DNA of 14,172 nt from an uncultured Rhodospirillaceae bacterium (GCA_900313355.1 OMQZ01000090.1:1-14172), one strand, 5' to 3'. Shown: positions 5,309 through 12,371, numbered from the stretch's first letter. Numbers and translations are program-made. Notes: a model not told the origin generated them from the sequence alone.

Positions 5309-6874
5309 ATGCTCGATTTTGAAAAGCAGAAAACGGCTAAGGTTGCACAGATAAAGGAAAAGCTTTTGGTCCTTAAAGAACAAAAAGATGGAATGTCTGT
5401 TGATTTAGCAACTGAAATTGCGGCTGAGCTAAAAAATATGTCTCAATTTGACCTTTCTATGGAGACCATCAATTTATATTGCGGGCTTTTTGAAGACAGT
5501 CAGATGAAAAAATCCGAAAACAGAGAGGCCGGCAAGGTTCTTTTAGAGCCATTGATCGAAGATGGTTTTGGGTTTATGAAAGACAGATGTGTCGGGGCAT
5601 ATGTTCGGAGCGTCCGCGATGATAAAAGGGCTTTATCAGAACTGGAGGGAATATTACAAGCAGATCGTTCTTGCAAATATTATTTGGCGTATATCAATCA
5701 GCTGAAAGAAAAAAGCGCGGATGAGATAAGAAAAGGGTATCTTGAAGATGAAAATATGCGCTTTGTTACAACGAATATTATTGATATTGACGGAACCCTT
5801 GATTACGGCAAGGGGATAGGCGGAAAAACGCTGTTAAATGTGCCTCTTATCAATCAGATTGTTGAGCATCCGAATGATGATTTTGCGATTTGTACACGTC
5901 GGATTTATGAGCCGGAAGATCGTGTGGGGGTGTGTGTCAATTTAATCAAAACCTGTCAGGAATTTCTTAAAGATGAGCCTGAAAATGAAGGGGTTGTCAA
6001 GTTTGTGGAATTGTTGCAAACAGGAAAACTTAAGGTACACAGCAAACGTGATTTGATAAATAATGAGCATCTTTGTCTGGCGGGCTCTATTGCTGACGAT
6101 GAGATGCCGGAGATTTTAGGTATTCAAAGTTTGTGTGATGCAAGTGTTACTGCTTATCAGAGTAAGGCGACGATTGATGAGGCTTTAAGGCCTTTATGGG
6201 AGGCTGTTCCGGAGAATAGGAAAATCACAATGCAACAACTTTCAGATGAAAAGATGCTCGAAACCCGTAAGGCGTATTTTGATGATTCAAATCTGAAATT
6301 TATTACAACGGAATTGATTGCAGAAGAAGCTATTATGAATGGGATAAGCCAATTGGATTCCGAAAAGATTGAATTGTTATTGAACAAAAAAGAAGACTGG
6401 GCTCTTATAGATGGACGCAGAGTTTTAAGAAGATTGTCTGCTGAGCCCGATAATGAACTTTTTGGAAGGCTTAAAAAAGTTTTGGAAGAAGACGGCAGGC
6501 TTGTAAGCAGTGAATTTTTGTGGGAAGAAGATGTTTGTTTGGTTAAACCGGTGGTCGGATATAGACATGCGCTTTATGTGAAGACGCTTGCAGATGTATC
6601 GATGTCTCTTTTGTCTGAAGGGGTTACGATTCATCCACAGCTTCAAGAGGCTTATGAAAAAATAGATGCCTCAAAAAAAATGACAATTAAACAATATCTT
6701 GATATGCAAAAAGATGCGTCTGTTGTTGAAGATAGTATGGATCGGGTAAAGAAAAAACTTAACAACAAAAAAGAAGAGAAGACAGAAGTTAAATCAGGGG
6801 TTGCAGGTTCTGAAAAAGGTATTGAGCTTATTCATTTAAAGTCCAACGATTTTGTGAAAAACGATAGAATTTAG
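5309..6874 (+). CDS. HAD-superfamily-like protein with a duplicated, degenerate second domain
   Basis: In this 521-aa protein residues about 1-140 are helical and charged. Residues about 141-285 carry HAD phosphohydrolase signatures in order: motif I IIDIDGTL (157-164; D159 nucleophile, D161 acid/base), a possible motif II Thr in AICTRR (193-198), K246 in HSKRD as candidate motif III, and IADDE (261-265) as motif IV. A second copy begins near residue 320. RKAYFDDSNLKFITTELIAE (320-339) aligns with RKGYLEDENMRFVTTNIIDI (141-160), but the catalytic Asp residues are lost and DIDGT has become a Glu/Ala sequence. The tail (about 480-521) is Lys/Glu-rich. The protein is cytoplasmic, with no signal peptide. 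It probably forms an operon with the preceding gene. The substrate is unknown; the HAD assignment rests on motif order. Confidence 0.7.
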   Translation: MLDFEKQKTAKVAQIKEKLLVLKEQKDGMSVDLATEIAAELKNMSQFDLSMETINLYCGLFEDSQMKKSENREAGKVLLEPLIEDGFGFMKDRCVGAYVRSVRDDKRALSELEGILQADRSCKYYLAYINQLKEKSADEIRKGYLEDENMRFVTTNIIDIDGTLDYGKGIGGKTLLNVPLINQIVEHPNDDFAICTRRIYEPEDRVGVCVNLIKTCQEFLKDEPENEGVVKFVELLQTGKLKVHSKRDLINNEHLCLAGSIADDEMPEILGIQSLCDASVTAYQSKATIDEALRPLWEAVPENRKITMQQLSDEKMLETRKAYFDDSNLKFITTELIAEEAIMNGISQLDSEKIELLLNKKEDWALIDGRRVLRRLSAEPDNELFGRLKKVLEEDGRLVSSEFLWEEDVCLVKPVVGYRHALYVKTLADVSMSLLSEGVTIHPQLQEAYEKIDASKKMTIKQYLDMQKDASVVEDSMDRVKKKLNNKKEEKTEVKSGVAGSEKGIELIHLKSNDFVKNDRI

Positions 6875-6951
6875 CGGAATAGGGTATTCATGTTTGAATA
6901 AGATACAGTTTTATCTAATTGATTTTTCTATGGAAAGTATTAATTTATAAT

Positions 6952-7059
6952 GTGTTTTTTTTTGGCTATCTGTTGGCATGGTATGATGAGCGTCTGAAGG
7001 AAAAGCTCCTTATCTGGCTTCAGGTCTTTTACGCGTTATGGGGCTTTTTTGTGACGTAA
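6952..7059 (+). CDS. Possible 35-aa small ORF (GTG start), uncertain
   Basis: Downstream of the 521-aa gene, one frame reads protein-like from a GTG at 6952 to TAA at 7057-7059: GYLLAWYDERLKEKLLIWLQ, then a hydrophobic, aromatic C-terminus. It ends exactly where a strong terminator begins (7059-7097). No good ribosome site precedes the GTG; GGAAAG is 14 nt away. The frame has no stop from 6919, so it may be the end of a decayed gene rather than a complete small gene. Equally it could be a short RNA: TATAAT occurs at 6946-6951, CTGAAG/CTTCAG arms form a hairpin within it, and the terminator follows. Confidence 0.25.
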   Translation: MFFFGYLLAWYDERLKEKLLIWLQVFYALWGFFVT

Positions 7060-7097
7060 AAAAACAACCCTCCGAAGCAATCGGAAGGTTGTTTTTT
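7059..7097. terminator. Bidirectional terminator
   Basis: Arms 7059-7075 and 7081-7097 pair with a single mismatch (7070/7086) around the loop AGCAA. A and T runs on both sides let it work on both strands. It follows the 5309-7059 region on the plus strand and the FHA gene on the minus strand. Confidence 0.85.
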
Positions 7098-7129
7098 GAT
7101 GTGAAAGCAATCAGCTCGTCTTTAAGAGC

Positions 7130-7537
7130 TTACGCCTCGTTGAAATCCGGCCACGGTTCGTTGACCGCAGGAATTTCCTCAAGGCCGTCGGCGGTTTTCA
7201 TGAACGCGGTGGTTCCGAAGATGCCGCAGTTGATGAGCAGATACTTCTCGCCGACCTTCTGCCAGATGACATGGACGCGGCTGATGAGGTTGTCCTCATA
7301 GTCGTCGGCCTGGATGTCACAGAGAGGAAGCCGCCCAATCGTGAGGACATCGTCGCCCTTGATGGTCTTGAGCTTGCTGAAGTAGGCATCCAACGGCACG
7401 TCGATAAAATCATCGATACCATGGAGGCGGATGACAGCGGGAAGCTTTTCAAGAGAATCGAAAACATACTGTACGGTTACGGCACGGTCGCGTGCAACGC
7501 AGCTACGGATGTAGCTAATGGTTTGTTTCTTGTCCAT
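7130..7537 (-). CDS. Small FHA-domain protein
   Basis: In this 135-aa protein residues about 60-115 match a forkhead-associated domain. They contain VLTIGR (64-69) with the conserved Gly-Arg, CDI (73-75), ISRVH (85-89) as the SRxH motif that contacts phosphothreonine peptides, and FGTT (107-110) as the distal GT turn. The first 55 residues form a separate helical region. FHA domains bind phosphorylated partners, so a Ser/Thr kinase substrate is expected, but no kinase lies in this window. Composition is unusual: I count 68 G/C in the 120 bases 7201-7320 (57%), far above the neighbours. There is no Shine-Dalgarno upstream of the ATG. This suggests transfer from another lineage. It is bounded downstream by a bidirectional terminator. 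Confidence 0.8.
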   Translation of the reverse strand: MDKKQTISYIRSCVARDRAVTVQYVFDSLEKLPAVIRLHGIDDFIDVPLDAYFSKLKTIKGDDVLTIGRLPLCDIQADDYEDNLISRVHVIWQKVGEKYLLINCGIFGTTAFMKTADGLEEIPAVNEPWPDFNEA

Positions 7538-7781
7538 AATACAATTGGTTAAAGGTTATAAATTAGGGTTGTAATTTTTCTTTCACAGTCATTTTATCAT
7601 AATGCACAAAAGAATAATGTGATAAAAAAATTAAAGTGTTTTTGTAAGATGGCACCTTTTATTGAGTTGGTCAAATGTTTTTTGTCTTTATGCTCTTAAA
7701 AGTTTGTTGACAGATGAGGAAATTGAAAAACAAACGGAAAAATGGTTTAAGCATGTCTTGATATGCTAAAAACGTAAAATG
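7538..7781. other. Divergent intergenic gap, no gene seen
   Basis: With the promoter that follows it, the stretch is about 310 nt. It holds an inverted repeat TTTTATCA (7592-7599) / TGATAAAA (7620-7627), which could be an operator or an RNA hairpin in the FHA leader, and a small AGCAT/ATGCT inverted repeat near 7750-7767. No open frame of note. Confidence 0.5.
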
Positions 7782-7809
7782 TTGACAAAAGGCAGATTTG
7801 TGCTATAAT
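7782..7809 (+). promoter_or_regulatory. Near-consensus promoter with extended -10
   Basis: TTGACA (7782-7787) and TATAAT (7804-7809) are both perfect, with a 16-nt spacer ending in TGC, which gives an extended TGnTATAAT. Start would be near 7816, giving a leader of about 36 nt. This is the strongest promoter in the window, so the downstream gene may be highly expressed. Confidence 0.85.
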
Positions 7810-7851
7810 ATAATCATTATTTGATAATATTTTTTACCAAGGAGATAAGCT

Positions 7852-8523
7852 ATGAATATAAAAGAAAGAATAAACGATATTCGTAATCTTGCAGTTGTAA
7901 GTATGTCTAAGGTTGTGGATGAACCCGGTAATGATGTTCGAACGATTGCAAACGGCAAGGACAGATATACGGTTGAAAAAAAGAGTGATCAAAAAATTTG
8001 CAGTATTGGTCATGGGGATCCAAGAATGTATGACCCTACGATTGCAAATGAAACTTCAATATCTTTTAAAGTAACGGATAATGCCGAGCATATAAAGACG
8101 CTTAGGATAGTTAAACGTGAAGTTGTTGAACAAGGCGATGGTGATATCATTAAATGTGGTGTATCCTTTGGCTCGGCGGATTGGTATGGTTTAGTAGCCT
8201 TAGACGACAATACGGATATAAACGATATTAACGCTATTCGCTACCAATTAGGGAAGTCCGATAAAGAAGGAAGTAAAGAGATGGCACATTTTCTTGATAA
8301 GTTTGTTATTGTTACTCCGGAAGAAAGAAAAGCGTATAAAAAATATGAAGACGAAATGAACAGAAAAGAGCTAGAGGCTCAAAGGGCTAAAAAGCATGAA
8401 AAGCGTTTGGCCTTGCGGGCAGAGAAAGAGCAAGCCAGACAAGCTAAGCAGGAGGCCAAGGCTAAGGCTGCCCAAAAAGCATTGCAACAGAAAGTTGAAG
8501 AACGCTTTATTGGCAGAAGGTAA
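7852..8523 (+). CDS. Hypothetical protein with charged C-terminal helix, 223 aa
   Basis: I do not recognise the family. The first 155 residues look like a compact, mostly beta domain with several Gly/Asp turns (for example SIGHGDPRMYDPT, 51-63). Residues about 157-215 are a long uninterrupted helix of Lys, Glu, Gln, Ala and Arg, which resembles a coiled coil or a nucleic-acid- or ribosome-associating tail. No signal peptide, no membrane segment. The start is firm: AAGGAG (7839-7844) lies 7 nt before the ATG. A near-consensus promoter drives it and a 17-bp bidirectional terminator follows, so it is a single-gene unit. High expression is inferred from the promoter alone. Confidence 0.85.
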   Translation: MNIKERINDIRNLAVVSMSKVVDEPGNDVRTIANGKDRYTVEKKSDQKICSIGHGDPRMYDPTIANETSISFKVTDNAEHIKTLRIVKREVVEQGDGDIIKCGVSFGSADWYGLVALDDNTDINDINAIRYQLGKSDKEGSKEMAHFLDKFVIVTPEERKAYKKYEDEMNRKELEAQRAKKHEKRLALRAEKEQARQAKQEAKAKAAQKALQQKVEERFIGRR

Positions 8524-8613
8524 AATAAAATTATTTAATAATGAAAAGGTCGGAATGGCTGTTTATACGTATAAACATTAAATAAAGCCGTTGAAAGCGG
8601 GCAAGCCAGTTTA

Positions 8614-8649
8614 ATACAAAAAACCTCCCGGTCGGGAGGTTTTTTGTAT
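8614..8649. terminator. Strong bidirectional terminator
   Basis: A perfect 17-bp stem (8614-8630 with 8633-8649) has a G/C core (CCTCCCG) flanked by A and T runs. It serves the plus-strand gene ending at 8523 and the minus-strand gene ending at 8659. Confidence 0.9.
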
Positions 8650-8658
8650 TGTTAAGCT

Positions 8659-9354
8659 TTAAGCATTGAGAATCTCTTTGGCAGAATCTGCCGTCAAAGG
8701 ATCGCTCAACGCGGCCATGAGAGCCTTTTGAGCGTTGGGACAGAGCCGGGGCTTGATCGGCTGAAGATAGTCAATAAGAAAGGACTTAATAAAGTCCGCA
8801 AGATCTTGTTTTTTCAAGAGTTTGATGAGTTCTTCCTCCGCAGGGGCGCTGAGCCTGTGATGATAGCGATAGTGACAAAGAATCTCTTTGGCGTTTTCAG
8901 TTGCAACAGTATCTGCCAATTTTTTGACAAGCGCTACCTGAGGATTTGGCCAAATAAAAGATTCTTGAATGTATTTGAGAAGAATCTTTTTGGCAAAGGT
9001 TGTGGCGACAGGGTCAGCCAACAAGAAGATAAGTGCAAACTGAATTGATTCCTCAAGACAGTTATTCTTGATGTACTCGAGAAGAATCTCTTCGGCAAGA
9101 TTTGCTGCTTCAGGGTCCTTGAGCAGATCAGTAAGTCCCAGCATGGTTTGATGGGAGTAGCCCCAATTTTCACGAGCGACGCACTTGATCAGAACGTCTT
9201 TTGCGCCATCTCTGTTTACAGGGTTCTTCAACTGGTCAAGGAGCAACAGCTGCTCGGGAAGAAACAAGGGATAAGAGCCATCGTATTCAAGAATAAGCTT
9301 CTGGGCCTCAAGATCGCTTTTTGAGCTGTCTTGGTCGTAAAAAATAAAATCCAT
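8659..9354 (-). CDS. Alpha-helical repeat (solenoid-like) protein, 231 aa
   Basis: Almost the whole protein is built of repeats of about 34-35 residues. Unit starts are near residues 33, 68, 103, 137, 171 and 206, with a half unit at 14-24. Each has the pattern xLxxLLxDP followed by AKEILLxYI. The third unit shows LLADP (111-115) and FAKKILLKYI (120-129); the last shows LSDP and SAKEIL. This predicts a right-handed alpha-alpha solenoid that binds a protein or peptide; the repeat family is not one I can name. There is no signal peptide, so it is presumably cytoplasmic. GC is raised near the 3' end of the gene (I count 37 of 60 in 8701-8760). A good promoter lies upstream (9392-9420), but no Shine-Dalgarno precedes the ATG. 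Confidence 0.8.
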   Translation of the reverse strand: MDFIFYDQDSSKSDLEAQKLILEYDGSYPLFLPEQLLLLDQLKNPVNRDGAKDVLIKCVARENWGYSHQTMLGLTDLLKDPEAANLAEEILLEYIKNNCLEESIQFALIFLLADPVATTFAKKILLKYIQESFIWPNPQVALVKKLADTVATENAKEILCHYRYHHRLSAPAEEELIKLLKKQDLADFIKSFLIDYLQPIKPRLCPNAQKALMAALSDPLTADSAKEILNA

Positions 9355-9391
9355 AGTATGATAAGGTTTAAAATAATTGTCTGTTGTTGAA

Positions 9392-9420
9392 TGTATAGCG
9401 TAAAATTTGTTTTAAGTCAA
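9392..9420 (-). promoter_or_regulatory. Promoter of the helical-repeat gene
   Basis: On the minus strand TTGACT (9420-9415) and TATACA (9397-9392) are separated by 17 nt. The predicted leader of about 30 nt has no Shine-Dalgarno sequence. Confidence 0.65.
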
Positions 9421-9508
9421 GAGGTTGATTTAAGGCGTTATTAAGGTAAGGGTGTTATAAAGTTAAGGATTTTATTAGAAAGTGCGTTTGGAAAAGCGAA
9501 AAGGGCAA

Positions 9509-9536
9509 AAAAAAGCACCCGATCGGGTGCTTTTTT
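9509..9536. terminator. Bidirectional terminator
   Basis: A perfect 13-bp stem (9509-9521 with 9524-9536) has core GCACCCG and A/T runs on both sides. It ends the minus-strand membrane-protein gene (stop at 9544), and on the other strand insulates the helical-repeat gene. Confidence 0.9.
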
Positions 9537-9543
9537 AAGGGCT

Positions 9544-9894
9544 TTAGTAGCAACTGTCGTTTAATTTTGTGTACCAGTTGACACCTTTTCCGGAACATTT
9601 TTTGGCTTTATGCATTCCGGTGTCCCATTGTTGTTCGGCTGTGGTTTCGGCAGAATATGTTTTATAATACATATAGCCGTGGAACAAAATACCACCGACC
9701 AAAACGATGCCGAAAAACAGTTCGAAAAATCTGAAAAATGTGGAGGCTAAATATAAAATGGCAACCAAGATGATGAAGTTTAAGCGGTTGTAGACAACGA
9801 CACCATACCAATTATCGAGGTGGGTGACAAGGTTGTTGACATAGAAAGCCGTAAGCAAAATAAGCAATGTTGCTCTTAAAATTTTTGAAAACAT
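9544..9894 (-). CDS. Small membrane protein with Cys-containing tail, 116 aa
   Basis: I do not recognise the family. Three hydrophobic stretches are visible, at about residues 6-24, 37-54 and 56-77, the last containing GIVLVGGILF. A hydrophilic tail of about 40 residues follows, with two cysteines (in KKCSGKG and at the end in DSCY) and several aromatic residues. If the tail is periplasmic, the cysteines could form a disulfide. The ATG is preceded by AAAGGAT, a good ribosome site, and a promoter lies at 9930-9958. The gene is alone between a bidirectional terminator and a divergent gene. Confidence 0.8.
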   Translation of the reverse strand: MFSKILRATLLILLTAFYVNNLVTHLDNWYGVVVYNRLNFIILVAILYLASTFFRFFELFFGIVLVGGILFHGYMYYKTYSAETTAEQQWDTGMHKAKKCSGKGVNWYTKLNDSCY

Positions 9895-9929
9895 ATTTTA
9901 TCCTTTCAATTAATCGTTCAGATGGTGTT

Positions 9930-9958
9930 ATATTATGCTTGTTGTGTCGGTCCGTCAA
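9930..9958 (-). promoter_or_regulatory. Promoter of the small membrane-protein gene
   Basis: On the minus strand TTGACG (9958-9953) and TAATAT (9935-9930) are separated by 17 nt, about 35 nt upstream of the ATG. Confidence 0.6.
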
Positions 9959-9966
9959 GCATTGAT

Positions 9967-9981
9967 TGATAAATTTTATCA
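9967..9981. promoter_or_regulatory. Palindrome TGATAAATTTTATCA, possible operator
   Basis: A 15-nt perfect palindrome with a single central base lies in the divergent gap between the genes at 9894 and 10084, just upstream of the minus-strand -35. Its position suits a regulator site, but AT-rich palindromes also arise by chance. Confidence 0.3.
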
Positions 9982-10083
9982 TGTATTTAATTTTTTAATG
10001 TTTATATGAAATAAACTGGACTTTAGAAGATGAAGATGGTAATATCATTATATTGAAAGATTAGTTTTACGGATTTAAAATCA

Positions 10084-11214
10084 ATGTATAAAACATATAT
10101 CAGGTTAGGAAAAAGAGTTCCGAAGTCAGTTTATAATGAGCTCGGCTGGAAAAGGGTTGATTTTATTGATGAAAATGAGACCTGTGTTTTGGTTTTGGGC
10201 GGGAACGGAACGGCGAGTGATCAGGCGGCAAACGGCTATGCAAAGCATATGGAAGATGTTTTGGAAGAAAAAGGCGTCAAAAAAGAAGATGTGGCAATTT
10301 ATTCCATAATGTATTGTGATGATTCAAATGAAGATGACTATTTTGTGCCGTCTTTGTTGCAGAAACGAAGCAGGGAGCTTTTGTTGGAGCAACACGGGCG
10401 CAAGAAAAAACTTGCACCGACAGTTAAACAAACGGAATATGCTAACGAGGCAAAACATCTTTACGGCGCGGACTTTTTAAAAGATGATAATCCTGAAATT
10501 TCAAATCCGGAATATATCGAAAATCTTTTTGTTAAAACACTTTTATACAGAATCAGCGAATCGGGCAAGCGCTTGAGTTTTGATGAGGCTTGCAAGCGTG
10601 TTCGAAAACTAAATGTTGTTGCGCATTGCCACGGGGTTTATGTGTTTTTGAAGCTTGAAGAGATGATGCAACAAAAAATGAAAGAACTCGGATATTCCAA
10701 AAAAGAGGCAGAAGGCATTCAAAAGCAGCTTTTGTGTGTGGGCTATGCACCATATGCGCCTCTCGGGGTTTCAAAATCGACAATGATTTCGTTCGGATCG
10801 GCAAAAGATGAAGAAGTTTGGCATCAAAATACGTTTCATCGGGAGCTTAGAGTTCAAGATCAATTTAAGGCACTGAAATTAGCGTATTTTCCGGAAAAAC
10901 AAGGGAATGTTTTTATTATTCCTTCTTTCGGGCAAGAAATCAAATATGAGCATAATTTTTCAAATTATATTCGAATCAAGTCTGAACTTGCGGATGAAGT
11001 TAAGGCGTTTGTACAATTTTCACAAAATACGATTGCGAACGGGGTTAAAGGCTCGCTTGGTGATGAAAAGATTTCAGATGTGAAGTCGCTTGTTTGCGGT
11101 GATGATAAGGCTTTGGCAGATAGCTTTGATGAAGCCGCTAAAAACGGCAAAGATATCTATGCGACGATTTTAAGAAATGCACGAATTGAAGCCTTTTTTA
11201 AAGAAAGACGCTGA
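10084..11214 (+). CDS. Alpha/beta-hydrolase-like protein with AHCHG motif, 376 aa
   Basis: I do not recognise a named family, but the layout suggests an alpha/beta hydrolase-like fold. CVLVLGGNGTASDQ (34-47) resembles the strand and oxyanion-loop region. LNVVAHCHGVYVFLK (176-190) has the strand-turn-helix shape of a nucleophile elbow, with C182 where GxSxG enzymes have Ser; Cys nucleophiles are known in dienelactone hydrolases. A later strand NVFIIPSFGQ (275-284) and H290 in YEHN could supply the rest of a triad. The region 85-145 is a charged insertion. No signal peptide. The ATG has only a weak ribosome site (GGAT about 10 nt upstream). A terminator-like hairpin follows at 11236-11286. The hydrolase assignment is tentative. 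Confidence 0.75.
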   Translation: MYKTYIRLGKRVPKSVYNELGWKRVDFIDENETCVLVLGGNGTASDQAANGYAKHMEDVLEEKGVKKEDVAIYSIMYCDDSNEDDYFVPSLLQKRSRELLLEQHGRKKKLAPTVKQTEYANEAKHLYGADFLKDDNPEISNPEYIENLFVKTLLYRISESGKRLSFDEACKRVRKLNVVAHCHGVYVFLKLEEMMQQKMKELGYSKKEAEGIQKQLLCVGYAPYAPLGVSKSTMISFGSAKDEEVWHQNTFHRELRVQDQFKALKLAYFPEKQGNVFIIPSFGQEIKYEHNFSNYIRIKSELADEVKAFVQFSQNTIANGVKGSLGDEKISDVKSLVCGDDKALADSFDEAAKNGKDIYATILRNARIEAFFKERR

Positions 11215-11235
11215 CAAATTTTATTTTGAGCCTGT

Positions 11236-11286
11236 CAAAATGTGATTGATGTTGATATCCGCTCGCATTTTGTATCTTTTTTTTTT
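11236..11286 (+). terminator. Likely terminator after the hydrolase-like gene
   Basis: Nine-base arms CAAAATGTG (11236-11244) and CGCATTTTG (11264-11272), with one G-T pair, enclose a 19-nt loop. A run of ten T (11277-11286) follows shortly after. Confidence 0.6.
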
Positions 11287-11299
11287 AAATATTATCTAT

Positions 11300-11320
11300 T
11301 TATCAATAATTTTGTGATAA
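11300..11320. promoter_or_regulatory. Inverted repeat TTATCA-N9-TGATAA upstream of the Asd-like gene
   Basis: Six-base arms lie 38-58 nt before the ATG at 11358, where the promoter of this operon is expected. I could not assign clear -35 and -10 boxes. The same half-site occurs in other gaps (7592-7627, 9967-9981). Confidence 0.25.
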
Positions 11321-11357
11321 AAGACACTAAATGTTTTAAATCAAAAAGGAAAAAAAT

Positions 11358-12362
11358 ATGGTTAAGGTAGCTGTTGTCGGTGCAAGTGAGAATTTAGGAC
11401 GTGAGATTTTAGGGATTTTCAGCGAAAATGATGTGAGTGTTGAAGATGTGATTGCGCTTGAGCCCAAAAGTCCTCTTGGAACGCTTGTTTCATATGGCGA
11501 AGATGAAGATTTAGATGTTTTAAATTTAGATGAATTTGATTTTTCAAAAGCTGATGTCGCGATTTTTGCTTGCAGTCTTGAAGTGGCAAAAAGATATTTG
11601 CCGAAAGCAATCGAAAAAAATATTAAAATTATTGATTGTTCAGGGGCAACCGCAACTGATGAAAATGTACCGATGATTGTGGCGGGGTTAAATGACACGG
11701 CTGTTCATGACGCAAAGAAAAATGTTGTTTCTATTCCGTCTGCTATTGTAACGCAAATTTTGAAACCGCTTTCGAAAGTTAATGAAAAATATTCTTTGGT
11801 CAGGATTGTTTCGAGTGCTTATCTTTCAACATCATTTCACAGCAGGGAAGCGATGGATGAGCTGTTTTCTCAAACACGCAAAATTTATATGAACGCCCCG
11901 ATTGTTGATGATGAAGAAATTTTTAAAAAACAAATTGCTTTTAACGTTTTACCGCAGGTTGGCGAATTTATCGGCGAAGAAACACAGGCAGAATGGAGCG
12001 TTAATGTCGAAATTAAGAAGGTTTTGGGCGGAAATATGAAAGTCCACGCTAATTTGGCGTATGTCCCGGTGTTTATCGGCGCGGGGGTGTTTGTGAATGT
12101 GCAAACGGCGAAAGAAGTTGATGTTGATGATGTGAGAGCATTGATGAAAGAAACACAGGGCATTGTCGTTTTTGACAAACAATTGGACGGCGGATATGTC
12201 AGCTTAAATGATGTTCAGGGCGAAAATGATATTTATGTTTCAAGGCTTAGAACTGATTTGTCAGTTGAAAACGGGTTTAGTTTCTGGTCTGTTGCCGATA
12301 ATTTAAGAGCTGACTGTGCAAGAAACGCATTTGATGTTATGAAGTTGTTGTTCACAAAATAG
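11358..12362 (+). CDS. Asd-family (USG-1-like) protein without catalytic Cys and His
   Basis: This 334-aa protein is homologous along its length to aspartate-semialdehyde dehydrogenase, the lysine/threonine/methionine-branch enzyme. VAVVGASENLGREIL (4-18) is the NADP-binding glycine-rich turn. IIDCSGA (91-97), AEWSVNVEIKKVL (211-223) and FWSVADNLR (309-317) are family motifs. The active-site NPNCSTIQ of Asd is replaced by IPSAIVTQ (126-133), so the Cys is Ala129. The VPVFxGH motif reads VPVFIGAG (236-243), so the His is Ala242. Loss of the Cys is also seen in the E. coli paralogue Usg, whose FWSVADN stretch is very similar. It is therefore probably not an active dehydrogenase. The channel gene starts 9 nt after the stop, and its ribosome site overlaps this stop codon. 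Confidence 0.85.
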   Translation: MVKVAVVGASENLGREILGIFSENDVSVEDVIALEPKSPLGTLVSYGEDEDLDVLNLDEFDFSKADVAIFACSLEVAKRYLPKAIEKNIKIIDCSGATATDENVPMIVAGLNDTAVHDAKKNVVSIPSAIVTQILKPLSKVNEKYSLVRIVSSAYLSTSFHSREAMDELFSQTRKIYMNAPIVDDEEIFKKQIAFNVLPQVGEFIGEETQAEWSVNVEIKKVLGGNMKVHANLAYVPVFIGAGVFVNVQTAKEVDVDDVRALMKETQGIVVFDKQLDGGYVSLNDVQGENDIYVSRLRTDLSVENGFSFWSVADNLRADCARNAFDVMKLLFTK

Positions 12363-12365
12363 GAG
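12361..12365 (+). promoter_or_regulatory. Ribosome binding site overlapping the upstream stop codon
   Basis: AGGAG shares its first two bases with the TAG stop (12360-12362) of the Asd-like gene and lies 6 nt before the ATG at 12372, implying coupled translation. Confidence 0.8.
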
Positions 12366-12371
12366 ATTAAT

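Noticed and set aside
7038..7301. Plus-strand open frame across the terminator and FHA 3' end
   Set aside because: It crosses a strong terminator hairpin and has low-complexity Ser/Ala content. It is an antisense shadow.
7271..7552. Plus-strand open frame opposite the FHA gene
   Set aside because: The minus strand shows clear FHA motifs in order. The plus frame has no recognisable domain and exists because the GC-richer sequence has few stops.
11336..12182. Minus-strand open frames inside the Asd-like gene
   Set aside because: They are Ser/Thr/Phe-rich antisense shadows. The plus strand carries a full-length family match.
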